The notes: a model not told the origin generated them from the letters alone. Positions 33,804 through 42,273 are shown, numbered from the stretch's first letter. The stretch: 64,000 nucleotides of DNA from Mycobacterium sp. DL440 (GCF_011745145.1 NZ_CP050191.1:1695096-1759095); one strand, 5' to 3'. Numbers and translations are program-made.

Positions 33804-33920
33804 AATCGCACCTTCGAGCGGATGACGGGATTCGAACCCGCGACCCTCACCTTGGCAAGGTGATGCGCTACCAACTGCGCTACATCCGCGCGCCACGAGC
33901 GAGATCGTCGCCCGTCGCGA
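33804..33920. repeat. 117-bp perfect direct repeat containing tRNA-Gly, left copy
   Basis: Identical to 46858-46974, starting just beyond the tRNA 3' end and running 31 bases upstream of its 5' end. Beyond 33920 similarity continues with scattered mismatches for about 40 more bases (both copies end in ACACAAATCC). The whole tRNA gene and its promoter region are therefore duplicated. The 13 kb between the copies is island-like. Confidence 0.92.
33817..33889 (-). tRNA. tRNA-Gly(GCC), left copy
   Basis: 73-nt cloverleaf. Acceptor stem GCGGATG pairs with CATCCGC, the anticodon loop CTTGCCAAG gives GCC, and the T arm has GGGTTCGAATCCC. No CCA is encoded. Sequence-identical to the copy at 46871-46943, which sits in a Gly-Cys-Val cluster; this copy stands alone. 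Confidence 0.95.
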
Positions 33921-34024
33921 AGCTGAACAGTAGTCGACCGAAGCGCACAGACACAAATCCATCGTTCTGATTTGCATTGTGGGGCAACATATACGGCGAG
34001 GCGGTCAGCTCGTAGGATTCCTGG

Positions 34025-35731
34025 ATGCCGCTCAACGTCGATGAGACGTTCTCCGTGTTCAGGATCATTCGACCGCTGGGGTCGGGCGCGACGGGGGAGG
34101 TCTACCTCGCTCAGCATCCCCGGCGTCGTGGCCGAGATGCGCTGACGGTGCTGCCCGACGATTGGTCCACTGAGCCCGAGTACCGGGAGCGGTTTTGCCG
34201 TGAAGCTGATTTGGCTGCCACGTTGTGGCATCCCAGCATTGCCAGGGTCCATGGTCGCGGGGAACGCGACGGTCGGCTCTGGATGTCGACGGACTTCGTC
34301 GAGGGCACGGATCTCGCTGGTCTCCTGGAACAGCGGTACCCCAACGGACTACCGCGCGAACAGGTTTTCCGCATCATCATCGCGGTTGCCGGTGCGCTCG
34401 ACTACGCACACAAGCACGGTTCGCTACATCGCGACGTCAGACCGGCCAACATCATCCTCACCGACGTCGGCGGTGATGCGGAGCCGCACGCCGTTCTGGT
34501 CGACCTGGGTATCGCCCGCAACATCGGCGCCGTGGACAGGCCCGGCTATGGCGCACCCGAACAACTGATGGGGGAGGACGTCGACGGCCGCGCAGACCAG
34601 TACGCCCTGGCCTGCACCGCCTACCACCTCTTGACCGGGATGCAGCTGTTCGCGCACGCCAATCCCGCTGTCGTGGTCAGTCGTCACGTCAACTCCAAAC
34701 CGCCGGCGTTGGCCGAAATGCGGCCCGAGCTGGCCGACCTCGACCCGGTGCTGGCGAAAGCCCTCGCCAAGAACCCGGCAGACCGATTCATCAGCTGCGG
34801 TACTTTCGCGCACGCCCTGGCCGATGAAACCCCGTTACCCGCGCTGACTTTGGCGCAGGCACCGGCCGCGCCGGTGCACACGACCGGGTTTCGGTTACCC
34901 GACAAGCCAGGTTGGGTGCCCATAGCGGCGACCGCCGCCGTCTGCGTCATTGCCGGCGTCGGCATGTGGCAGCTGTGGCCATCCGCTGACGCCGCAGCGG
35001 GTGAGCAGCCGAGTCCACCGCCGAGCACAGCCGTTGCGAGCGCCACCAACGCCGCGGCCATCCCAGCGCCCAGCGGCCCGACCTTCGACGGCCTCTACCG
35101 CCTCGACTACGACAACCCCCACGCCACCCTCAACGGCAACCCCTGGCCCGCGGCCGGCAACCAAATCGCAAGCTACTGGTGGGCATTCCGATCGACCTGT
35201 AAGCCCTCGGGATGTGTTTCGACGTCTACGCGCATGGACAGCATCAACCATGCCGTGCCCTACCTCGAGGGTGGCGGCATGACGGCCGTGTTCCGCTTCC
35301 TCAACAATGCTTGGCAGGGTGATCCCGGGAAAGGCTCACTTCCGTGCGAGGCGCCGAACGCCGGGCAAGCACAGGCAACGGACACGGCATTGGCTTTGAC
35401 GCCGCAGCCGGACGGCGGGCTGGCCGGCGCTCAAACCACCACCATCCAATCCAACGAGTGCGGGCTGCAAGGTGCGGTGATCACCGTGCCAGTTCTCGCC
35501 ACGCGGCTCGAAGACGTCCCACCGGGTAACCCGGTCGCCGACCCTGCCGCGGTCGCTGAGCCGCTGACACCCGCTCCGCAATTGCCCCCGCCGGTACCGG
35601 TTGGCCCGCCGCCACTCGCGCCGCCTCCGCCACCGGTGTCGCCCGCCCCTCCAGTGGCGCCACCGCCGGCGATCGGCGCCATCATCCCCAACCCCGTTCC
35701 GCCCGCCGCTCCGCCCCTCCCACCGGCATAG
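34025..35731 (+). CDS. Ser/Thr protein kinase-like membrane protein lacking the beta-3 lysine
   Basis: 568 aa. The kinase domain (1-270) has the glycine loop GSGATGEVYLA at 19-29, but the ATP-binding lysine position reads DALTVL, with Thr41 in place of Lys. The catalytic loop is HRDVRPAN (Arg for Lys) and the metal motif is DLG for DFG; GAPEQ and RADQYALA are intact. One membrane helix lies at about 292-312. The outside part has three to four Cys (STCKPSGC, LPCEAP, NECGLQ), and the end is a long Pro-rich tail. It may be a pseudokinase. First gene inside the tRNA-Gly repeats. Confidence 0.82.
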   Translation: MPLNVDETFSVFRIIRPLGSGATGEVYLAQHPRRRGRDALTVLPDDWSTEPEYRERFCREADLAATLWHPSIARVHGRGERDGRLWMSTDFVEGTDLAGLLEQRYPNGLPREQVFRIIIAVAGALDYAHKHGSLHRDVRPANIILTDVGGDAEPHAVLVDLGIARNIGAVDRPGYGAPEQLMGEDVDGRADQYALACTAYHLLTGMQLFAHANPAVVVSRHVNSKPPALAEMRPELADLDPVLAKALAKNPADRFISCGTFAHALADETPLPALTLAQAPAAPVHTTGFRLPDKPGWVPIAATAAVCVIAGVGMWQLWPSADAAAGEQPSPPPSTAVASATNAAAIPAPSGPTFDGLYRLDYDNPHATLNGNPWPAAGNQIASYWWAFRSTCKPSGCVSTSTRMDSINHAVPYLEGGGMTAVFRFLNNAWQGDPGKGSLPCEAPNAGQAQATDTALALTPQPDGGLAGAQTTTIQSNECGLQGAVITVPVLATRLEDVPPGNPVADPAAVAEPLTPAPQLPPPVPVGPPPLAPPPPPVSPAPPVAPPPAIGAIIPNPVPPAAPPLPPA

Positions 35732-35767
35732 TTGCCGACTCCGGTCGGCAACCGTATCTCAGCAGCT

Positions 35768-36208
35768 TCATTGAGAAGTGCCGCCCGGTAGCCACTTGCG
35801 CGACCTTCGACATCTGGACGGCGCAATGGCCGCGCAGACGCGAGACCGCGATCTTTCGTGCTCGTGCTCGTGATCGTCTTCCTGCGATGCGACTGTCACG
35901 TCATCAGCGCCGAGCGTCGAGGTGGGTTCGCGAGACGTGGAGTCTTTGTCGGTGATATGCGTCCACGCCCACCACGCTCCGAGGGCGGCGATGAGGGGAA
36001 TGGAGACGAACCAGAACGACAACATGAATACCGGAGCCAGGTCCCACATCAGAAGGCCGACGTATTTGTTCGAGGACTGCGTCTCGACACCGCTACCGGG
36101 TGAGAGCGCCACGGCATAAACAACGATCACGGTCGCTACATAGATCACGAATGCTGTCCCGACAGTTGACCAGAACCATCGCCACGCTGACGGCTTATTG
36201 AATCGCAT
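35768..36208 (-). CDS. Two-helix membrane protein, paralogue of its neighbour
   Basis: 146 aa. Membrane segments at about 13-36 and 50-84, then an acidic and His-rich tail. It aligns without large gaps to the 110-aa protein at 36338-36670: KPSAWRWFWSTV against KPTKRRVFRSLV, YVGLL against YVRLA, SIPLIAALGAWWAWTHI against SVPLVAGITALVAYTHV. Being downstream of a toxin-like gene, both may be immunity proteins; that is inference. Confidence 0.7.
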   Translation of the reverse strand: MRFNKPSAWRWFWSTVGTAFVIYVATVIVVYAVALSPGSGVETQSSNKYVGLLMWDLAPVFMLSFWFVSIPLIAALGAWWAWTHITDKDSTSREPTSTLGADDVTVASQEDDHEHEHERSRSRVCAAIAPSRCRRSRKWLPGGTSQ

Positions 36209-36337
36209 CGTCTTGTACCTACAGTGGGGATACCGCTCCGAAACGCATCGGTGTGCACCCGCCAGTCCTAGGGCGCGCGGTTGCGGCTTGTCGGCGGCGA
36301 TTAGTCGATAGCTTCACATTCAGGCCCCGGGAGTGGG

Positions 36338-36670
36338 CTACTGCTCGGGATTGTCTTCTGGCAAGGTGACTTTCGGGTCAACGGGCAGTGCGACTTCGTC
36401 GACGCCTACGTGGGTATAGGCGACCAGGGCTGTGATGCCGGCGACGAGTGGAACGCTCAGCGGCCAGGCGATGACGAGGTACATCGGTCCCCATAGCGTC
36501 AGACTAAGCAGCGCCAGGCGCACATATTCACCGCCCGATACCGGTTCGCCCTCGTGGTTGACAATAAACCCGATGCAGACCGCGATACCAGTCAGTACGC
36601 AGCTCGCTAGCACCACAGCCACCAGTGACCGAAAAACGCGCCGCTTGGTCGGCTTGGAGAATGTGATCAT
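36338..36670 (-). CDS. Two-to-three-helix membrane protein, possible immunity protein
   Basis: 110 aa. Helices at about 14-36 and 48-86. The ATG overlaps the stop of the 461-aa WXG-type gene by four bases, so the two are translationally coupled. The next gene downstream is a paralogue of this one. Small membrane proteins directly behind a type VII-linked polymorphic toxin are often immunity factors; no direct evidence here. Confidence 0.7.
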   Translation of the reverse strand: MITFSKPTKRRVFRSLVAVVLASCVLTGIAVCIGFIVNHEGEPVSGGEYVRLALLSLTLWGPMYLVIAWPLSVPLVAGITALVAYTHVGVDEVALPVDPKVTLPEDNPEQ

Positions 36671-38052
36671 CGTCCCTCACTTACATTGGGAATCAGGCCT
36701 TCTGAGGGATCAGTGAGCTTCGTGGTGTGCTGGTTGAACGGGTCCGGCGCGAACGGAATCGCGTTCTCTAGCTGCCACCGCCAGTCCGGGATATCGGGGC
36801 GCACGGGCGGGAGTGTGGCGTCGCCGATCCAGTGATGGCGCATCAGGCTGGTTGCCGGGCCAAGGTCACTGCCCGAGTTCGCTGGAGTCCATTGCAGCAC
36901 CTCTGGCGGTATCCCTTCGCGATACTGGTACGTCTCCATGCTCGGGTAGATCGTTGTGTTACCGCCCAGGTTGACTGTGCCATTGTCTTGCGGGTCCAGA
37001 GTGATCCGACCGTTGACCGTCAAATCTAGCGCCACGCCTCCGGAAAATTCGTAGGCATCCCAGGTGTTGTAGTCGATCGTCATTCGTCCGTCAGGGGCTT
37101 CGACCACGTGGATCTGTGGTGGTGCGGTGTCGGCGCCGCCGCGTGCCCCGTCGACAGTGGTGGTGGGATTCTGCCGGATGGCGACAACACCGTTCTCGTA
37201 ATCCACGAAAAGTGATACACGAGAGTGTTCGGGATCGATGGTGGCACTTGGGCCACGATTGTCCCCGAAATTCTTCGGAAGCAGCCTCAAGTCGACTAGG
37301 TCCTGCAAGTCCTTTGGCATATTTTGTACCTCGGCCGCGGGGATGAACCAGTTGCTGCGGACCACGCCTTTGCCCGGCTGTGGGGTGAATCGGCCCGCGA
37401 CGATCTCGGCAGGTTTTCCATGGTTCTTCGGGTTGTAGCTGTGGGGGTCCAGGCCGGCGGCCATCCGCCAATCGTTGGCAGTGACCGGATCGCGACCGTA
37501 GATTTTCTTGAACGCTTCGATCTGATAGCGCGACCGCTCGTCGTTCTGGTTGATCGGGATGGTGGGCGGATTGCCCGGTTCATCGGTGCCGTCGAGCAGG
37601 TTGAGGCCGTGCGCCAGTTCGCGGTCGATCATTTCGGCAGAGGCTAAAAGCTGCTTGAGCGTCGTGGTGATGTAGTCGAGGTCGTCCTGGTTGACGTCAT
37701 CAGTCAGCGGCGTCACCGTTCCGGTTTCGAGGTTGATATCGAACTTGCCGCGCGCCATTTCCTGCACGTTCTGCAGGAACGATTTGAGGCCGTCGATCTC
37801 ATCGGCGGCCTTGGAGATGACCTTCGATGCCTCCTGGCGGGCAGCGACGTGGTTCGACAGATAGGTGCCGAGTTTGTCGAGGCTGTCGTTTGCAGCGTCT
37901 GCGGCCTGGCCGCTCCAGGTGCCGAGGATCGGGAGACCCCGGAGACCGTCCTTGACTCCGTCCATCGAACTGGAGCTGGTGTCTAGCGCTGTCGACACTT
38001 CCCGGACCTGTCCCGCATTCCACCGTTCGACGTCGGCGAGCGTCAGAGACAT
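36667..38052 (-). CDS. Large WXG-type protein, type VII secretion toxin-like
   Basis: 461 aa. The N-terminal 100 residues form a WXG100/LXG-like helical hairpin with the turn GTWSGQAADAAN near residue 44. The C-terminal 300 residues have a family pattern I recall from other mycobacterial proteins (GRDPVTANDWRMAAGLDPHSYNPKN, VVRSNWFIPAAEVQN, LGDNRGP-like, VSLFVDYENGVVAIRQNP). No known catalytic motif is recognised. It overlaps the EspC-like gene (TGATG) and the membrane protein gene (ATGA): a tight three-gene unit. Confidence 0.78.
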   Translation of the reverse strand: MSLTLADVERWNAGQVREVSTALDTSSSSMDGVKDGLRGLPILGTWSGQAADAANDSLDKLGTYLSNHVAARQEASKVISKAADEIDGLKSFLQNVQEMARGKFDINLETGTVTPLTDDVNQDDLDYITTTLKQLLASAEMIDRELAHGLNLLDGTDEPGNPPTIPINQNDERSRYQIEAFKKIYGRDPVTANDWRMAAGLDPHSYNPKNHGKPAEIVAGRFTPQPGKGVVRSNWFIPAAEVQNMPKDLQDLVDLRLLPKNFGDNRGPSATIDPEHSRVSLFVDYENGVVAIRQNPTTTVDGARGGADTAPPQIHVVEAPDGRMTIDYNTWDAYEFSGGVALDLTVNGRITLDPQDNGTVNLGGNTTIYPSMETYQYREGIPPEVLQWTPANSGSDLGPATSLMRHHWIGDATLPPVRPDIPDWRWQLENAIPFAPDPFNQHTTKLTDPSEGLIPNVSEGR

Positions 38053-38360
38053 CAGAGGTTCTGGCGGATGCGGAGCAAGTCGACCGCTGCGTCCTGGTCG
38101 ATGGTCTCGTACTTGTTGCCGATATGGCGGAACGCGTCACGATGATGGGTCAGTTCGCTGCTGATGTGATCGGCGACGGTCTGAAGATGGCTCAATTTGC
38201 CCTTGAGCACGTCACCCGATGATCCGACCCATCCCGAGCCGGCAGCTGCGATGTCGGCGTTTGCCGACTGCTGCGCCTGGGCGTGGTCGGCCTCGTGCAT
38301 ATCGAGGTGATCAGCGGACATGAACAGGTGCGTCGGATCGACTTTCAGCGACTGCGACAT
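38052..38360 (-). CDS. EspC/DUF2580-like small type VII substrate or chaperone
   Basis: 102 aa. LKVDPTHLFMSADHLDMHEADHAQAQ followed by GSGWVGSSGDVLKGKL: the W-x-G turn and length match the EspC/DUF2580 group of ESX-associated proteins. It is the first gene of the unit; the next one starts within its stop codon. It probably forms a heterodimer with the WXG domain of the larger protein for export. Confidence 0.8.
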   Translation of the reverse strand: MSQSLKVDPTHLFMSADHLDMHEADHAQAQQSANADIAAAGSGWVGSSGDVLKGKLSHLQTVADHISSELTHHRDAFRHIGNKYETIDQDAAVDLLRIRQNL

Positions 38361-38521
38361 TGCTTCCCCCTCAGTAAGCAGTGTTAGCTAAGTGCTTAGG
38401 CTACCTGGCTGCGGGTACCACGCTTCCCGCGGATTCCCGATCAAACGCAAAAGACGCCCCAGAGGGCTCAAGCCGACGGATAGTCACGCACCGCAGACGG
38501 TTCGCGCAGGAGTGACTGTGA

Positions 38522-38761
38522 AGTTTCACGAACGAGCCGAAGCCACGGCAGCTTAGTGATTCAGGGGTTACGTACTCCTGCACGACGGAACCCGATGGCA
38601 TCCTGGTCGTGACCGCGAAGATCCACGCTGGCGAATGGCGCGAGCGGTACAGCCCGACCGCACGGGAGTGGTACGAAGTGTTCACACCGAGTGCTGACGC
38701 CGAGCACTCCAGGCCCTGGCTGGCGTTCGGTCTCCACTCCTTTAGTCCGCCAAGGGACTAG
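38522..38761 (+). pseudogene. Start-less coding fragment
   Basis: 79 codons open between a TGA at 38519-38521 and a TAG at 38759-38761, in normal codon usage, reading GVTYSCTTEPDGILVVTAK, then IHAGEWRERYSPTAREWYEV and WLAFGLHSFSPPRD. No ATG or GTG stands at a sensible position. The preceding 50 bases are coding-like in another frame (VTVKFHERAEATAA), which suggests a frameshift. The family is not recognised. This is all I see in the 497-base gap 38361-38857. Confidence 0.45.
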
Positions 38762-38857
38762 CACCGCCGCGTGTCCCGGATGCGTGTGAGAAACGTGCGG
38801 TGCGTTGATGTTCGGCCGGGGAGAATTAGGGTCGGTTCACTTCGGTTCGCGATCTCG

Positions 38858-39718
38858 CTACGCGCTCGCCGCATCATCGCGACCGTTCGGTGGATGATCC
38901 CGGGTTGATTCCGCATCGTGCTCTGAAAGCTGTCGAGCAACCCACGTTCGATACCGAGCGACCTCTTCATCGAACTCCGTGTGGCGCTGGTTGAGCGGGC
39001 TTGAAGGCCCTGGCAATCCGGCTAGCTCACGCAGTATTGGCTGGAAGTCCGGGACGAGTCCCTTGTGGCAGGTGCCGCAGAGAGTAACGAGATTTTCTTC
39101 TGCTGTCGGACCGTCCATTCGCCGTGGAATGAGGTGATGGACATGCAATTCCAGATCGATGTGATCCTTTGCCCTGCGGCCGCATATCACGCACCGGTAG
39201 TTGTCGCGTTTGAGCACCCGCATGCGCAGGGTGCGGTTGGGGGCACGACGCTCGATCGCTTGGTCCGAGAAATGATCAGTCCCAAGGAAGCCAAATCCAC
39301 CGACCTCTACGGCACCGTCGTGCATGCACTCGTAGGGACCGATCACGTCTGGCAGGTGAGCCTCGGCGTATCCCTTTTCGACCAGTGCGTGTCCGCCCTG
39401 TCGGAGGAAGAGGGCAAAGGCTAGATCGTCATGTATGACGATCCAGTCCTGCTTCTGGTCCGTCCATAACCATATGAACCAGCTTGCATCGACGAGGCTG
39501 GCTTCCCGAATTTCCCAGCGAGGGTTTCGCTTGGACCAACCGACAAAGTGCGTGTGTTTTCCCCAGAAGGGGTTTCCCCGACGATCCGCTCCCAGCCTGA
39601 GAGCAAAGTACTTCTCGTCAGGACGATTGGTTTTCAGATCTCGAACCCACACAACATCATCAGCTTCTCCAAGCGACCCGTCCTTCATATGGGCCAGTGT
39701 TCCACTGAGCGCCGACAC
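38858..39718 (-). CDS. HNH endonuclease domain protein
   Basis: 286 aa. The HNH core is at about 170-218: CVICGRR, DLELHVHHLIPRRMDGPTAEENLVTLCGTCHKG, with two CxxC zinc knuckles and the H-H...N...H catalytic residues. The N-terminal 150 residues are of unknown type (WEIREASLVDASWFIWLW). It could be an island nuclease or a defence effector. The SEFIR/TIR gene lies upstream on the same strand, 193 bases away. Confidence 0.82.
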   Translation of the reverse strand: MSALSGTLAHMKDGSLGEADDVVWVRDLKTNRPDEKYFALRLGADRRGNPFWGKHTHFVGWSKRNPRWEIREASLVDASWFIWLWTDQKQDWIVIHDDLAFALFLRQGGHALVEKGYAEAHLPDVIGPYECMHDGAVEVGGFGFLGTDHFSDQAIERRAPNRTLRMRVLKRDNYRCVICGRRAKDHIDLELHVHHLIPRRMDGPTAEENLVTLCGTCHKGLVPDFQPILRELAGLPGPSSPLNQRHTEFDEEVARYRTWVARQLSEHDAESTRDHPPNGRDDAASA

Positions 39719-39911
39719 AGTTGATCAGCTACGTGCACTGCTGCTGCTAATTCGACACGCAGAAACCGACCAAAGCGGAGCTACTTCGACTGAGGTAGTT
39801 CGACAAACTGGGGTTGCGGAAGTACTGCATCTGATCGCCCCCTTCCGTTGTTCTCCAAATACCTCAGGTTTGTCCCTCGGAGAATGCAGGTCAGCTGCCG
39901 CGTTCCGCGAT

Positions 39912-40889
39912 TCAGGTTGTCGACGCACTGCCCGGGAAAGCGAAGTCGCTTAGGTCCGGTTTTCGGTTGGGTTGGATCGCGTAGCGGAACTCGACGATAT
40001 CCTCGCGATTGAGGGGTCCCTGGCGCTGGTAGAGCTTGTCGATGTAGACGAGCGCCCAGAACCCTTTGTGGTTGTGAAGCACAAAGGCATCTCCGACGTT
40101 GGCGTAGACGACCCGGTTACTGGTCTCGAACTGAGACACGTCCGCCAGCAGTTCGGTATGTTCCCGCATTTTGTTGAAGGCGGCTACGTGGGCGATGTCG
40201 GCAGGATCGCGATATATGCGGAGACCGCTGAGGCCGAGCCAGTCGATGTCCAGGGTGAATTGCGAATCGCCTGACCCGATCTTGTAGTGCCCGCTGTTTT
40301 GTGAACACACAAATTCGACGTCGCCGTGAAACGCAGGGTTGTGCCAGCGGCTCGGCGAGTTCCTGATGGCAAGCGTCGCTTCGACGGAGGTGCGTCCCTC
40401 AAATGGATTGGTACCGAGTGGCGGTACGGCGTCGACGGGCACACCGTGGATATTGCGCAGGAGGCGTTCGTACGCGGACTCCTCGATGCTGTCGTTGCGG
40501 AAGTCTTCCCAGAGCTGGCCGCTGAGGAATGCTGGCAGTTCGGCCTGTGGGTTGTTTCTGAGTATGGGGATGATCGCGTTGGACGCGTTGGTACCCATTT
40601 GGCTGTACAACCGGGATGAGAGCATTTGCGCCTCGACGCCGGCGCCGCCGCTGCGGTCGTCACATTTGCGGGTGTAGTTTTCGGATACCACGGCGATTAC
40701 GCGGTAGTCGTCGCTGGCAGCGCGTTCCATGAAGAGCGAAAGGTTGCCGCCCAGGGTGACGTCCCATCTGTCGAGGCAGACGTCAACCCCGTTCCCGCGC
40801 AGTCTGGTGGCGAGCTTCAAAACCCAGTCCGCATGCTCCTCGTCGTCGTGCGAATAGGACATGAACACGCGAGGCGCAACGGAGGTCAC
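39912..40889 (-). CDS. SEFIR/TIR-domain protein, candidate defence effector
   Basis: 325 aa from the GTG at 40889; the upstream in-frame stretch has no domain sense. The N-terminal 150 residues are a TIR/SEFIR domain: PRVFMSYSHDDEEHADWVLKLATRLR, DVCLDRWDV, DDYRVIAVVSENYTRK, GGAGVEAQMLSSRLY (Glu at the usual catalytic position), AIIPILRNN. The C-terminal 150 residues are unknown and may sense a signal. Bacterial TIR domains commonly act as NAD-degrading or signalling modules in phage defence. A 28-bp palindrome lies in its promoter region. Confidence 0.82.
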   Translation of the reverse strand: MTSVAPRVFMSYSHDDEEHADWVLKLATRLRGNGVDVCLDRWDVTLGGNLSLFMERAASDDYRVIAVVSENYTRKCDDRSGGAGVEAQMLSSRLYSQMGTNASNAIIPILRNNPQAELPAFLSGQLWEDFRNDSIEESAYERLLRNIHGVPVDAVPPLGTNPFEGRTSVEATLAIRNSPSRWHNPAFHGDVEFVCSQNSGHYKIGSGDSQFTLDIDWLGLSGLRIYRDPADIAHVAAFNKMREHTELLADVSQFETSNRVVYANVGDAFVLHNHKGFWALVYIDKLYQRQGPLNREDIVEFRYAIQPNRKPDLSDFAFPGSASTT

Positions 40890-40951
40890 GCAGCCTATTC
40901 TGCGGCATAGCCGTCGGGCGCTTGAGAGATCCCCCGAGGTCTCGTCATGAC

Positions 40952-40979
40952 CCCATGCACGCGAATTCGCGTGCATGGG
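40952..40979. promoter_or_regulatory. Perfect 28-bp palindrome in the divergent promoter region
   Basis: Two perfect 14-base arms, CCCATGCACGCGAA and TTCGCGTGCATGGG, with no spacer, centred on GAATTC. It is 62 bases upstream of the SEFIR/TIR start and 99 bases upstream of the divergent 176-aa gene. It could be an operator or a cruciform; no regulator gene is adjacent. Confidence 0.85.
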
Positions 40980-41078
40980 CGACCTGCACATTCTCTATGA
41001 GGTACGTGTCCAGAGTTGCGTCCATCATGAACGTGACCTGGCGTAACGTGTCGGTGCCTTCCGATACCGTGCTGCGGC

Positions 41079-41609
41079 ATGACTGACAACGACGTCCTGA
41101 ATGCCGAATACCGCGCGTTCGTGCGACAACTCCATGAGCAGACCATCGCGATTGTTGCCGAGGCCGATCGCTATTGGAACCGGGAGCTGTTTCGCGAGGT
41201 AGCCATGTTCACGGCTGGTGTATTCGACCGCGAATACGACGAAGCCCAGCAGAAAGAGGTCTGGGACCGTGCCATGGAGCTCCAGGACCGATTGCAGAAC
41301 GACATCCAGCCGAAGCTAAACATCCTGGCGTTTGGGCATCCCGATCCTGATGTGCGGCGTGCGGCCGACATCTTCAGCCGGCGGCTGCAGGGAGTGGTTT
41401 TCTATCACGACGTCATCCATGCGCGACGTCGTGAGGGTGAACATGCGACGACAGCAATCCAGTTGGCGCACCGGGGATTGACAGAACTTCGGCGGGCTGC
41501 CTATCACGCACCGTTCCAAGTTGAACGTCCTCAACCTGAGTACGACGGGAATTCGGTGCACGAGCCGATGGCGAGTCAGCTGACTGACGTTCCGCCCGAG
41601 GAGTGGTGA
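41079..41609 (+). CDS. Helical protein of unknown function
   Basis: 176 aa, mostly charged helices (EYRAFVRQLHEQTIAIVAEADRYWNRELF, EVWDRAMELQDRLQNDIQPKLN), one histidine/arginine-rich segment (YHDVIHARRREGEH), and no recognised domain or membrane segment. It is divergent from the SEFIR/TIR gene across the palindrome. ATG start with a good initiation context. Function is not guessed. Confidence 0.65.
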   Translation: MTDNDVLNAEYRAFVRQLHEQTIAIVAEADRYWNRELFREVAMFTAGVFDREYDEAQQKEVWDRAMELQDRLQNDIQPKLNILAFGHPDPDVRRAADIFSRRLQGVVFYHDVIHARRREGEHATTAIQLAHRGLTELRRAAYHAPFQVERPQPEYDGNSVHEPMASQLTDVPPEEW

Positions 41610-41689
41610 ACCGGGGCAGTTGCAGGGCGCATTTACCTCCCGGCCCTGAGCTGGGACAATGAAGTGACTCCGACCGAAGGGCGGGTGTG

Positions 41690-41855
41690 ATGCGGTACTT
41701 CACCGATGGCGCCGGCCACATTGCCCGGGTGCATACCGATGCGCCCTTCGGGCCGGAATTCTCAGAGGCGAAGGCTGCAGACCTACAACGCCAAGCGTGA
41801 CCGCTGGGTCGACGCACCTGGGCTGACCACAGAGCTGCGATTCACCGGCATCTAG
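41690..41855 (+). pseudogene. Small gene broken by a frameshift
   Basis: From the ATG at 41690 the frame reads MRYFTDGAGHIARVHTDAP and stops at a TGA near 41798. The next frame continues sensibly from about 41780: QTYNAKRDRWVDAPGLTTEL to a TAG at 41853-41855. Together they resemble small proteins of the form M-R-Y-F-T-D...Y-N...R-D-x-W. One indel near 41775-41785 would repair it. Confidence 0.55.
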
Positions 41856-41866
41856 GATCCGTCGGA

Positions 41867-42133
41867 ATGATGTTCAAAGGTGCAGGTCAGGGGGGCAGGG
41901 TTACGCTTTCGTGCGTGAAGTACTGGATGGAGCAGTTTGGGCAAGGTGCCTTGCTGATTCGTGCTGCCTCCGACCCGCTGGAGAACTTTGACCTCGTTCC
42001 GCAGATCTGGGACTGGGATCGGCGGCAGTGGGTCGATGACGACGATGTCGTGGACGAGATGCAGTGGGATCCGAACATCCGGTCGGTGTCGGAGGATCAG
42101 GTCCTGGCCGTGCTCGGGGAACGCGTACGGTGA
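41867..42133 (+). CDS. Small acidic protein of unknown function
   Basis: 88 aa from the ATG at 41867; a GTG at about 41917 (VKYWMEQFGQGALLIRAASD) is an alternative start. Rich in Asp and Trp (FDLVPQIWDWDRRQWVDDDD). Its stop overlaps the GTG of a 47-aa frame (GTGA), a sign of coupled small genes. No family is recognised. Confidence 0.6.
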   Translation: MMFKGAGQGGRVTLSCVKYWMEQFGQGALLIRAASDPLENFDLVPQIWDWDRRQWVDDDDVVDEMQWDPNIRSVSEDQVLAVLGERVR

Positions 42134-42273
42134 TCGACGACGAGTTGTCTCCGCGGTCGGTGCCTCTCACTTATGAGGGGCTGGTAGCCCGCAAGCGGGA
42201 TGCGGAGCGGTTGCTGGGCGTCAAGCTGCCGGTGTCGAACTACGAGCAGCGACTACGGGACTCAGCCCAGTAG
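42130..42273 (+). CDS. 47-aa coupled small protein
   Basis: GTG start inside the stop codon of the 88-aa gene; reads VIDDELSPRSVPLTYEGLVA, then RKRDAERLLGVKLPVSNYEQ and RLRDSAQ. Composition and codon use are normal. Possibly the second half of a small two-gene unit; no family is recognised. Confidence 0.5.
   Translation: MIDDELSPRSVPLTYEGLVARKRDAERLLGVKLPVSNYEQRLRDSAQ

Noticed and set aside
39719..39911. Small gene between the HNH and SEFIR/TIR genes
   Set aside because: No frame with a start and protein-like composition was found; only short weak direct repeats are visible.
40890..40991. Upstream ATG start for the SEFIR/TIR protein
   Set aside because: The extra 33 residues run through the promoter palindrome and are not domain-like; the GTG at 40889 sits right before the first TIR strand.
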